NCBI GenBank assembly: GCA_029550345.1
Contig: JAKPHK010000018.1
Coordinates: 1 to 64,000, forward strand
Reading direction: 5' to 3'
From: Pseudomonadota bacterium
GTDB lineage: Bacteria > Pseudomonadota > Alphaproteobacteria > Sphingomonadales > Sphingomonadaceae
DNA: 64,000 nucleotides
Shown here: piece after piece, positions 1 to 8,900 of the stretch
How positions within the stretch are numbered: the stretch's first letter is position 1
How the letters are laid out: the number at the start of each line of letters is the position of its first letter
The notes under the pieces: model-generated
Database searches by the model: none
Told to the model about the DNA's origin: nothing
The model's input: only the letters and a program-made list of their open reading frames with translations
Program-made: the position numbers and the translations under genes

Positions 1-1100
1 GCGGGGAACGCGCGTTCGCATCCGGCGACCGCATCATGTTCCTGCGCAATGAGCGGGGCCTGGGCGTCAAGAACGGCACACTCGGCACCGTGGAGCAGGT
101 GACGCCGCAGCGCATGGCCGTGCGCACCGACGATGGCCGCAACGTGGCTTTCGATACGAAGGATTATGCTCACATCGATCACGGCTATGCCGCGACGATC
201 CATAAGGCGCAGGGCATGACGGTCGACCGCGCCCACGTGCTGGCGACACGAGGCATGGACAGCCACGGTGCCTATGTCGCGATGTCTCGCCACCGGGACG
301 GCCTTGCCCTGCATTATGGCCGCGACGACTTCGCCGACCAATCCAAGCTTGTCGGCACCCTCAGCCGCGAGCGCGGCAAGGATATGGCCAGCGACTACAA
401 GCCCGAGCAGCAGTTCGCCGAGCGGCGCGGGATCACCTTCCGCGAGCGGATCGTGGAGATCGCTCGGCAATTGCCGGAACGGGCGAAGTCGATCTTTGCT
501 GGCTTCCGTCCGCAGGCCAACCGGCTAGAATCCCTGCCGACCGATCAGGCTGGCCTGACCGACCAGCGCCGGGCGGTCGAACGCTACGCGCGCGCCGCCG
601 TCGACATCGGGCAGATGCGTGAACAGGAATTGCCGGTCCTGCCACACCAGCGCGACGCGCTGGAGAAGGCCGGAAAGGCGCTCGATGCGATCCGGCCCCA
701 TGGCACAGCCGACCTCGCCAGCGCCTTGCAGCGCCAACCCTCGCTCGCCCGTGAGGCCGCCGATGGTCGCAGCCAGGGCGCGATCCGCGCCATGCAGCTT
801 GAAGCCGAAATCCGCGTCGATCCCGCGCAGCGCGCCGACCGCTTTGTCAGCGACTGGCAGCGGCTGGGGCAAGCACGGCAAGCGATGCAGCACGATGGCG
901 ACACCAAGGGCGTGCAGAGCCTTACCAACCACATGACGGACATGGCGAAGGGGCTGGAACGCGATGCGCAAGTTGAATCCCTGTTGCGCGGTCGCACCCG
1001 CGAGCTTGGCATCAAGACAGAACTCGGTCGCGATCTGGCCCGCGACCTTGCCGCTTCCATCTCGATGGAGCGGAGCCGGTCAATCGGCATGGGCCTGTAG
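1..1100 (+). CDS. traA: Conjugative relaxase/helicase TraA, 3' fragment
   Basis: The reading frame is open from the left edge (first full codon at base 3), so only the C-terminal part of the gene is present. Just after the edge is a GDRIMFLRNERGLGVKNG stretch, then HKAQGMT and YVAMSRHRD, which are the last SF1 helicase motifs of the RecD-like domain in TraA/MobA relaxases. The remaining 250 residues are the helical C-terminal region usual in sphingomonad TraA proteins. In the family the missing N-terminus would nick oriT and the helicase would unwind the transferred strand. DUF6118 follows 10 bases later, a usual partner. Family assignment is firm; which element it belongs to cannot be seen here. 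Confidence 0.88.
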   Translation, partial: GERAFASGDRIMFLRNERGLGVKNGTLGTVEQVTPQRMAVRTDDGRNVAFDTKDYAHIDHGYAATIHKAQGMTVDRAHVLATRGMDSHGAYVAMSRHRDGLALHYGRDDFADQSKLVGTLSRERGKDMASDYKPEQQFAERRGITFRERIVEIARQLPERAKSIFAGFRPQANRLESLPTDQAGLTDQRRAVERYARAAVDIGQMREQELPVLPHQRDALEKAGKALDAIRPHGTADLASALQRQPSLAREAADGRSQGAIRAMQLEAEIRVDPAQRADRFVSDWQRLGQARQAMQHDGDTKGVQSLTNHMTDMAKGLERDAQVESLLRGRTRELGIKTELGRDLARDLAASISMERSRSIGMGL

Positions 1101-1110
1101 GAGAAGCGCA

Positions 1111-1884
1111 ATGGATACCGACACTGACGACGTGGAACTGACCCTAGACCTTGAGCCTGAACCCGATCCCGACCCGCCCGTCCCCGAGGTCGCAGGCGAT
1201 CCTGCCGCCGAGGCGTTTTCCCGCTTGGAAGGGGAACTGGCCCTGATGCGTCGTGCGGTTCAGCACCTCGCCGCCGAGCGCGCCGACATTGTTATTCCCG
1301 ACTACGGCGCGACCCTGACCGCCATGACCAAGCGGATGAGCACGATTGGCGAGAGCTTGAAGAGCATGGCTGGTCATCCGGCGATGCAGATGACCCCTGA
1401 CAGCATTGGCAATCGGATTGCCGCAGCAGCAGAAGCTGCGCGGCGCAGCGATCAGGACAGGATCAATCAGGCCCGGAGCGACTTGAATCACGCCGCCCAG
1501 GAAATGCGCAGCGTCACGGCCCAGGCGCGCACCGCCGCCGAGCATCGGCAGCAGCTCTACCAAGTGGCAGGTGGAGCCTTTCTGGCGGGCATCCTGCTAT
1601 GGTCTTTGCTCCCCGGCACCATTGCCCGCACGATGCCAGACAGCTGGCACTGGCCCGAGCGCATGGCAGCGCGGATGGTCGGCGCATCCTCCCGCTGGGA
1701 CGCTGGCGCACGGATGATGCAAAGTGACAGCCCCGAGGCATGGAATGCACTGGTACAGGCCGCTGACATCCAGCGTGACAATCGCGATGTCATTGACGCT
1801 TGCCGGAAGACCGCAGCAACCTCGAAGCAGGCAGTGCGATGCACCGTCAAGATTCGTCCCGTGTCGCAGCCCAAAAGCGGATGA
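1111..1884 (+). CDS. DUF6118 family membrane protein
   Basis: A 257-residue protein. I start it at ATG 1111, 10 bases after the relaxase stop, with a GGAG ribosome site overlapping that stop; the frame is open further upstream but that overlaps traA. The N-terminus is acidic and proline-rich (residues 8-30), a helical, coiled-coil-like stretch covers about 40-148, one transmembrane helix lies near 150-168, and the C-terminal domain begins around the WHWPERMAARM motif. Proteins of this family are repeatedly found next to traA in sphingomonad conjugative regions. Function is unknown; a role in conjugation is inferred only from position. Confidence 0.8.
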   Translation: MDTDTDDVELTLDLEPEPDPDPPVPEVAGDPAAEAFSRLEGELALMRRAVQHLAAERADIVIPDYGATLTAMTKRMSTIGESLKSMAGHPAMQMTPDSIGNRIAAAAEAARRSDQDRINQARSDLNHAAQEMRSVTAQARTAAEHRQQLYQVAGGAFLAGILLWSLLPGTIARTMPDSWHWPERMAARMVGASSRWDAGARMMQSDSPEAWNALVQAADIQRDNRDVIDACRKTAATSKQAVRCTVKIRPVSQPKSG

Positions 1885-1987
1885 TGGTATTGGCGAGGAC
1901 GGGTTGGCGTCTCGGCAAGGACCAACGAGGATCACCACGACCCACACAAAATGTGGGAATCAATGTGGGATCGCCTTTTCAGGAACT

Positions 1988-2022
1988 CCACTTTATCGTG
2001 TAAAAACAACACGATAAAGTGG
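1988..2022. repeat. Perfect 14-bp inverted repeat beside tRNA-Leu
   Basis: Bases 1988-2001 and 2009-2022 are perfect reverse complements around a 7-base loop. The arms are AT-rich and lie just past the encoded CCA of the tRNA. The rest of the DUF6118-tRNA interval (1885-2027) also holds a small hairpin near 1940-1956 and a 9-base direct repeat (AATGTGGGA, two copies near 1949 and 1963). This could be the tRNA terminator or part of an integrase att region. Confidence 0.6.
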
Positions 2023-2027
2023 TTGAC

Positions 2028-2114
2028 TGGTGCCCAGAAGAGGACTCGAACCTCCACGCCGTTTCCAGCGCCGCCACCTGAAGACGGTGCGTCTACCAAT
2101 TCCGCCATCTGGGC
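2028..2114 (-). tRNA. tRNA-Leu, anticodon CAG
   Basis: On the minus strand the gene starts GCCCAGATGGCGGAATTGG at 2114 and ends with the complementary CTGGGC, discriminator A at 2031 and an encoded CCA at 2028-2030. The loop TTCAGGT gives anticodon CAG, closed by a CCGTC/GGCGG stem. The T arm GGTTCGAGTCC is present and a long variable arm fits class II tRNA-Leu. The gene is intact. Its 3' end faces the relaxase/DUF6118 side, the usual geometry when an integrative element uses a tRNA 3' end. Confidence 0.95.
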
Positions 2115-2338
2115 ACGGAGGCGACGGGGCAGAGCGCCTGTCGCCGGGTAGGAGCGCGCCACTAGCGGGCGGGTGGCGGGCTTGTCAATGTCTGTTTGCG
2201 GGGCGGGGCGATATTATTGTGCCGGGCCGGGCAAAAGCCGGGCGCAGGCAGGCAGGCGCCGCCGAAACCCGGCTTGAGCCGGGCTGGCGGGCGGATGTGG
2301 GCTGTCGGTGGTGCAGGAAAATGCAGGGCGGTGCGGAC

Positions 2339-3379
2339 TCAACCCAGGCAGGCGCAGGGCACGTAGCCGGGGGTGAAGTTGACCGAGATCCCGCCTGAGC
2401 CAAAGCTGCCGCCGCCCAGATACTTCTCGGTGAACTTGTGGGTGTGGCTGGTGCAGTACTTCGCGCCGCGTGCGAGGATCGCAACGTCGGTATAACGCTC
2501 GATCGGAATACCGGTCAGTTCGTTGCGCTCAACAGTCCACTGATTGCCGACCGCGATGGCCTTGGTGAGCGTAAGTTCGGGCCAGTCCCAGAATTTTCGC
2601 GCATGGGAAAAGGCCTGGGCCTCCAGCGCCGCGGTGCCCGCCGTGCCGCGGACCGGACCGCACAGATGGGGGTTGCTTGGCTTGAACACGCCTGCCGGAA
2701 CCGTGAGATTGAAATCCCCCGCCGCCACGACGCCCGCCTCGATCGGGCCGGACTTTTCGGTATTGGTCTTGGCGATCAGTTCCATCTTGACCGCGTGGCG
2801 ACCGGGCTTGAGCAATCCGGCGGAAGTTGCCCGCGACAGCATTTCCAGAAAGGCGTCCGATCCAGGGACGCGGCCGGTGGGGCTGAGATTGACGAACTGG
2901 CCGCGCCAGGTGGTCCAGGTTTCGTGCGACTGGCGGTTCCCCCAGGGGAAGATCCCGGTGTCAAAACTCTGCCCATCGATGGTGAAGCGGGCCGTGTAGA
3001 AGACCCCGTCGGCATAGACCTGGCGTGCGGGCAGGGCATTGGCTGCCGCGATCGCGTTGACGGCCGAGTGTTCCATGAAGACGCGGAAGAACATCGCCTC
3101 ACCCAGGGTGAAATCGCGCACGATGTCGGATTCGGCAATATCGCCGATCGAGGTGTCCCTGCGGGTGAAGACAATCTGCTTTTGGTGCGCGGCGTGAACC
3201 GCGTTGTGCACGCCCTGATCGGGGATCGATCCGCCTTTGGCCGGATTCGATGCTGCCGCCGGGACCGGAAGCGCGCCGCGCTGGGTTCTTGCCCGGTCGA
3301 GCGGGTTGGCGATGACCGTGGATGCGACTCCGAAGGACATCGTGATCGCGACCATCGGAAACAGCAGGGGCAATCTCAT
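2339..3379 (-). CDS. Secreted protein of unknown function, partner A
   Basis: A 346-residue protein with a signal peptide (hydrophobic residues about 5-24, cleavage near VIANP). I do not recognise the main domain. The central part (about 65-275) looks like an extracytoplasmic beta-rich domain with FTIDGQSFDTG and HETWTTWRG. The C-terminus has NELTGIP (286-292) and GGGSFG (322-327). The same NELT...P and GGGS-aromatic-G block occurs near the C-terminus of the divergent neighbour at 3517-4530. Cysteines are few (C240, C309 and a CAC near the end). The two starts are about 137 bases apart, so they may share a promoter region. Function is unknown. Confidence 0.75.
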   Translation of the reverse strand: MRLPLLFPMVAITMSFGVASTVIANPLDRARTQRGALPVPAAASNPAKGGSIPDQGVHNAVHAAHQKQIVFTRRDTSIGDIAESDIVRDFTLGEAMFFRVFMEHSAVNAIAAANALPARQVYADGVFYTARFTIDGQSFDTGIFPWGNRQSHETWTTWRGQFVNLSPTGRVPGSDAFLEMLSRATSAGLLKPGRHAVKMELIAKTNTEKSGPIEAGVVAAGDFNLTVPAGVFKPSNPHLCGPVRGTAGTAALEAQAFSHARKFWDWPELTLTKAIAVGNQWTVERNELTGIPIERYTDVAILARGAKYCTSHTHKFTEKYLGGGSFGSGGISVNFTPGYVPCACLG

Positions 3380-3516
3380 TCCGGTTGGCTCCTTGCGATC
3401 TGTCGCGTCGTTGATGCCTGCGCGGGGCCGCTGCCGCTATCCCCCGGAAAGAAGGGATTGCTCAACAGGCACAGGCCTGCGCCCAGCTTTGCGTGAACTG
3501 GCTGGAGGTGAATGAT

Positions 3517-4530
3517 ATGAACAGGATGGCGCGCTTGCTGCTCGGCACGGTGGGGATCGCGCTTGCGGTTCAGCCAGCGGCCCTTCCGGCGCAGCGCCAG
3601 CCCCCCGCCAGCGGTGATGGCACGGGCGAACCCGTCCGGCCTTCGCGCGAGCCGAAGCGGCAGCCGGCCGCTCCATCGGGATCGGCCAGTGCATCGGCCG
3701 GCGCATCGACCGGCGCTGCCGCGACCAAGCGGACCTGGGATTTCTTCAAGCGGTTGCAGGTTCCCAGGTTCACCCCGCAAACCGGCGATTGCCGCGAGGC
3801 GGTCGCGGCTTTCGAGCAGCAGCTTGCGGCGTTCCGCGCCTATGTTGACGATGGTCTGGCGCAGCCGCTTGAACCGAAAAAGCTGCAAAGCGAACGGGCT
3901 GCGGCGCTGCGCAAGCTGCCCGCGCTCGAGCGGGAGGCGGATACCTGGCTGACCGATCTGGAAGCCATGGGTACTCATCGCCCGGACGGTGCGATGGGAA
4001 CGGCGGAAGGCGATTTCTGCACCGTCCAGTATCAGCGGATGAATCTGATGGCACTGCGCGACCTGCTGCGGGCCATGGCGCGGATCTGGCCCGATCTGGC
4101 TGAAGTCCAGCCGGTTCTGCACAAGGTAGAGGCTGGATTGGCCAAGTTCGGTGATGAAAAGGCGGTTGAACAACGGATTGCGGCCAATCGCCGCGACAGC
4201 ATCGCGCAGGTCAGGATGAAACCGGCGGCGGCGCACAATCCGGTCTGGGAAGCGGAACTGCGCAGCGCTTTTACCCGGCTTCGTCCTGGCGAGACGGTGC
4301 TGAAGATCAATCTCTACAGTGCCGGCTGGTACGTGAAGAAGAACGAGCTGACTTCGGTGCCCGAATATCGCCAGTACGGCGGCTGGGTCGGGGCGCGTCT
4401 TCCGGATGGGTCCTGCCGCCTCTATTCGCTGGATGCGTTCCAGACCTATCAGGGCGGGGGCTCCTATGGTCCCAGCGACTACCGGATCGACAGCACGTCT
4501 GGCCGCGAAATCCTGTGTGAAAACATCTGA
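3517..4530 (+). CDS. Secreted protein of unknown function, partner B
   Basis: I use ATG 3517 (337 residues): GGAGG lies 8 bases upstream and a signal peptide follows at once (MNRMARLLLG... to PAALPAQ). A GTG eight codons upstream is also open but gives a poorer signal. After the signal comes a low-complexity Pro/Ser/Ala linker (about 25-70), then a helical region (about 72-240) with three cysteines, then a C-terminal domain with NELTSVP (276-282) and GGGSYG (313-318). That block matches the end of the divergent gene at 2339-3379. The pairing suggests the two act in one process, probably in the periplasm. No function assigned. Confidence 0.75.
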   Translation: MNRMARLLLGTVGIALAVQPAALPAQRQPPASGDGTGEPVRPSREPKRQPAAPSGSASASAGASTGAAATKRTWDFFKRLQVPRFTPQTGDCREAVAAFEQQLAAFRAYVDDGLAQPLEPKKLQSERAAALRKLPALEREADTWLTDLEAMGTHRPDGAMGTAEGDFCTVQYQRMNLMALRDLLRAMARIWPDLAEVQPVLHKVEAGLAKFGDEKAVEQRIAANRRDSIAQVRMKPAAAHNPVWEAELRSAFTRLRPGETVLKINLYSAGWYVKKNELTSVPEYRQYGGWVGARLPDGSCRLYSLDAFQTYQGGGSYGPSDYRIDSTSGREILCENI

Positions 4531-4539
4531 TCCGCGCGA

Positions 4540-4992
4540 TCAGGCGGCGGCGAGTGTTGCGATCAGCAGTTCGGCGCAGCTTTCCGGGTCAAGCGATGGC
4601 TCTTGCTGGAGCGCCCGTTCCAGCACCTGGGGGTATTCGGTTACCGGCAAGGAACATTCCGCCAGCGTCTGGCCCGTCAAGGCCGCAAGGAATGTGTCTG
4701 CCACCTCGGAAAGGTCCGCGCCGACCTCCGCTGCATCGAACAGCAAGACCAGGAAGCGCCCCCTTCGATCGGGCGCGAGGCTGCGGAACAAGGCTGCGGC
4801 GAGATAGAGGATCGATGCCGGAAAACCGCTGGCCTGATGAAGCGGCGCTGCCCATCCGGCGGATGGCTCGTCCGGCGTGCGCCAGCCATGCTCAAGATCG
4901 TCCAGACGGGACCAGTCGGCCGCGGTCAGGCGTGCAATCAGGTCCGCCTTGCGCCGGGGATCGTTGAAATAGGCTGGAAAGGCCACGGTCAT
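4540..4992 (-). CDS. Conserved hypothetical cytoplasmic protein
   Basis: A 150-residue protein convergent with the secreted gene (9 bases apart). The frame is open up to an ATG at 5037, but ATG 4992 has a GAGG upstream and a more natural start (MTVAFPAYFNDPRRKAD). No signal peptide or membrane helix. It looks all-helical, with conserved-looking segments WSRLDDLEHGWRTP and FLVLLFDAAEVGADL. I do not recognise the family. It is divergent from the response regulator at 5218, with about 225 bases between starts. Moderately sure it is real because of codon use and compact packing. Confidence 0.6.
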   Translation of the reverse strand: MTVAFPAYFNDPRRKADLIARLTAADWSRLDDLEHGWRTPDEPSAGWAAPLHQASGFPASILYLAAALFRSLAPDRRGRFLVLLFDAAEVGADLSEVADTFLAALTGQTLAECSLPVTEYPQVLERALQQEPSLDPESCAELLIATLAAA

Positions 4993-5217
4993 GGCCGCAG
5001 CCCTCGATCTCTGGTCCGCAACGCGCAGCCCCCTCATCTGGCGGGAATGACGCGCTGAAAGGCCGTCCGCAAAATGAATGCCTGATGAACGTGAGGGAGG
5101 CGCCAGTGGGTTCCGGTTTGCAAGGTCCGCCCCGGCGGGCGCAATGTGTTTGAAGGATTGCGCGGTTTGATGGGACAGTTACTTTCACCCGGCCGCGGCG
5201 CGCGGGCAGGAGCGAAG

Positions 5218-5898
5218 ATGATGGGTGATGGCGCACTGGCCGCGAAGACGGTGGTGGTGATCGAAGATGACGAGCGGCTGCGCCGCTATGCCATCGCCGC
5301 GCTTGATACCGCGGCGGAACTGACCGTCCTGGGCGAGGCTGGAACCCTTGCCGAAGGACTCGCCCTGGCGGAGCTTTTGCCCGATCTGGTGCTGCTTGAT
5401 TTAGGCCTGCCCGACGGCAGCGGGCTCGACATAATCGAGCGGATGCACGCGCTCCGGCCGGATTGCAGAATACTGGTCTTTACGGTGTTCGAGGATCGCG
5501 CCAGCGTGCTGGGCACGCTGAAGGCCGGTGCGGACGGCTATATCCTCAAGGATACCAGCGCCGAGCAGATCCTGGCTCATGTCCGCGCGACCCTGGCGGG
5601 GGAAACGCCGATCAGCGCCCGCGCGGCCAGTCATCTGCTGACCCTGGTGCGCGAAGACCCCGCGGCCGAAGCAGCATCAGGTGTGCAAGCGGCTCAACTC
5701 AGCCCGCGTGAACGTGAGTTGCTGGAATATCTGGCCCGCGGACTGAGCCGCAAGGAGGCCGCGCGGGTGATGAACCTGTCACCCCACACCGTCGCCGAAT
5801 ATGTTCAGGGCATCTACCGAAAACTGCAGGTGAAATCGCGCGGCGAGGCGGTGTTCGAGGCGATCCAGCAGAAAATCCTTAAGCTCGACAATACCTGA
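5218..5898 (+). CDS. NarL/FixJ-type response regulator
   Basis: A 226-residue two-component regulator. The frame is open from 5146, but tandem ATGs at 5218/5221 follow an AGGAGCG ribosome site. The receiver domain is complete: acidic pocket EDD (16-18), phosphoacceptor D61 in LLDLGLPDGSG, T89 and K111. A LuxR-type helix-turn-helix covers about 161-206 (LSPRERELLEYLARGLS, then SPHTVAEYVQGIYRKL). The nearest kinase is the HisKA_3-type protein at 12777-14672, a class that pairs with NarL regulators. Between them lie an autotransporter, a secreted protein and a membrane protein, which are its probable targets (inference from position). Confidence 0.9.
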   Translation: MMGDGALAAKTVVVIEDDERLRRYAIAALDTAAELTVLGEAGTLAEGLALAELLPDLVLLDLGLPDGSGLDIIERMHALRPDCRILVFTVFEDRASVLGTLKAGADGYILKDTSAEQILAHVRATLAGETPISARAASHLLTLVREDPAAEAASGVQAAQLSPRERELLEYLARGLSRKEAARVMNLSPHTVAEYVQGIYRKLQVKSRGEAVFEAIQQKILKLDNT

Positions 5899-5979
5899 TC
5901 CCCCTTCACTTGTGGGGATGGCCCGCGTCCGCCTTCGGTGCGACCCCAGGGCCATCAATCAAGCAAGTATGAGGGTGAA

Positions 5980-8900
5980 ATGTCTGAACAAGGTCTCCGT
6001 TTCGGAACCAGGCTGTTGCGCGCAACGGGGCTGCTGGCCTCGGCCTCCTTTATCTCCCTGCTGGGGGCCGGTCAGGCTCAGGCGGCGTGCACCCCAAACA
6101 ACGCCGACCCGCTGAACAACATCACGACAGACGCCACCTACATCGATTGCAACGGCGCCAACACCGGCCAGACGATCGTGATCAATGCCGATCTGGTCCA
6201 GCTTCAGGTCAACAACCCGGGCGATAGCCTCGACAGCAGCTCGATCACGGTCAACGGCAATGACACGTGGAGCGTGATCCAGAACGGTGCGACCAGCAGC
6301 AACCTTGATTATTCCGCCATTGGCGAGGGCAACCAGCTGAGCGTCTTCGGTGCCAATGCCACCGATCTGTCTTTCAACGTCTATGGCGCGGGTAACTCAC
6401 TCTTTGTCGATAGCAGCTCGCTCGTGACGAGCACGCCGGGCGACATCGTTCTGGCCGGGAACCCGGGGGATGCAAACTCTGTCATCGTCCTGGGCACGTT
6501 GCAGGGCACCGGCAACAACGGCGGTGCATATCTCCTCAACGGCGGAACCGGCGATCAGACCTTCAACATTCTGGGCACGCTGACCGTCCAGCCCAACGGA
6601 CTCGCGATCTCTGCCGGTGACGGGAACGACGTCATCACGATCGGCAGCACCGGCACGATCAATGGCGGGACCGGCAACAACATCATCTTCAATGGCGGCA
6701 ACGGCAACGATAAACTCTACCTAAGCGGTAACGGCTCATCGGCGTTCACCACGATCGGGATCGAGCAGCTTTATGTCATGCCCGGTGCGGGCAATACCTA
6801 TGTCCTGGGCGGCAACGGCTCGTTCAGCGATGTGTCAATTCTGGCCGGGACCGTTCAGGTTGCCGATACCGCCGCACTCGGTCTGGGCAATTCCACCGTC
6901 ACGATCGCTTTGGGCGGCAAGCTGCAACTGGTGCCAACCGGGCCGATCAGCTTTGGCAACAGCCTGGCTGGTGGCGGGCAGATCGAGCAGACCGGCCAGA
7001 TCGTAACCTACAACGGCACGGGCCTTGGTTTTACCGGCAACTTCCTGCTGAGTGCCGGGACGGCGGTGATCGCCAACGGCGATCAGTTCGGCACCGGCAC
7101 GATCACCAACAATTCCGCGATCGAAATCAGCAACATTACGCTCAACAACGCAATTTCGGGGTCCGGCTCGCTCAACAAGGTCGGGGCAGGGACCGCCACG
7201 CTGGGCGGGATCAATACCTACAGCGACGGAACGCTGATCAGTGGCGGTACGCTCAGGCTGACCAACGGGCAGGCCGCCGGGACCAGCAGTGTCGCCGTCC
7301 TCACCAATGCTACGCTTGAGCTGAACTTCGCAACCGACCAGATCTTTGCCAACGATGTCACCGGGTCGGGCAGCCTGCTCAAGACCGGTGCCGGAATCGC
7401 CACCCTGACTGGCGCAAACAGCTACTCGGGCGGCACGGACATCCAGCAGGGTGGGATCCGGGTCGATGATTTCTCCCGGCTCGGCACCGGAGCGGTCACC
7501 ACGGCGCTCAATACCCAGCTGATCCTCGATTATAACGGCGCGGGTCAGTTGCTGCAGACCACGCCGTTCATGACCGGCGGCGGGACCTTTGTGAAGGAGG
7601 GGACCGGCGATGTGGTGATGAACCAGGTCAGCACCTTTACCGGCGGCACGATCATCCGGGCCGGGCGGATCGGGCTGAACAATGGCGATGCCCTGGGAAC
7701 CGGCAATATCCAGGTCGATAGCGGTGCGGAACTGGGCATCGGCGGGATCGTGCTCAACAACACGATCAGCGGAGCCGGCGTGATCCACAAGACCGCACCG
7801 AATATTGCCGAGCTCTATGGCGATAACAGCGCCTTCACCGGCACCATGTGGCTTGAGGAAGGCACGGTCTTCGCGACTGATGGAAATGCTTTCGGATCGG
7901 GGACGCTGCAGATCGATAGCGGCGCCAGCGTGGAATTGAATGCCGGGGCGAATTCGGTCGTTGCGGCCGATCTTTCCGGCACGGGCGTGTTCGAAAAATA
8001 CGGCAGCGGGACGGTTACGCTCACTGGTGACGGTTCGGCCTTTTCGGGGTCGCTCTATATCACCAACGGCGTGTTGCAGATCGAAGGCAGCCAGAACATC
8101 GGCAGCGCGGCGGTCCAGATCGATGCGGCCGGGACGCTCCGGCTCGATACCGCCGGGCTCACCCAGTTGAGCAACGATCTGGCCGGTGCGGGCAACGTGA
8201 TCAAGACCGGCACCGGCACGGTCTTTCTGACCGGCACCAACAGCTACACCGGGGGCACCGACATTCTGCAAGGCGCGATCCGCGTCACCGATGTCAGCTT
8301 CCTGGGAACCGGGCCGATTTCGGTTTACTCCGGCGCGGCACTGGACCTGGCCATTTCCGGCCAGCAGACGCTCAACATGACCGTTTCGGGCGGCGGGATT
8401 CTGCGCAAGTCGGATGTTGGCGACCTGACCCTGACGGGCAACTCACTGACCGGCGGTGTCGATATCGTGGGTGGCCGGGTGATCGTGAATACCGCCGCCG
8501 CGCTTGGTGGCGGACCGGTCACCACGGCGGCCGATACTCAGCTGGTCTTCGATACCAACGGCACCGAAACGATGTCCAGCCCGATCAGCGGCGCGGGTGC
8601 CCTGACCAAGGATGGCACCGGTTCGCTTATCATCCAGAACGCCAACACCTATACCGGCGGGACCGTGATCAATGCCGGGCGGATCGGCCTGAACAACGGT
8701 CAGGGTCTTGGTACCGGCGATGTGATCGTGATGCAGGATGCGATCCTGGGGCTGGGCGGGGTAAGCGTCGCCAACAATATCTCAGGCGCGGGCATGGTGG
8801 TGAAGACCGCCAACAACACCGGAACGCTGACCGGCACCAACACCTATTCGGGCGGCACCGAAATCCAGCAGGGTACCCTGGAGGTCAACAGCCCGGCAGC

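Noticed and set aside
1939..1972. Short repeats resembling CRISPR units near the tRNA
   Set aside because: Only two imperfect copies of 9 bases with no regular spacers; better explained as att or hairpin sequence. No CRISPR array was seen anywhere in the window.
6835..8271. Long minus-strand frame (478 codons) inside the autotransporter
   Set aside because: Mirrors the repeats of the plus-strand gene; no start signals or known domain.
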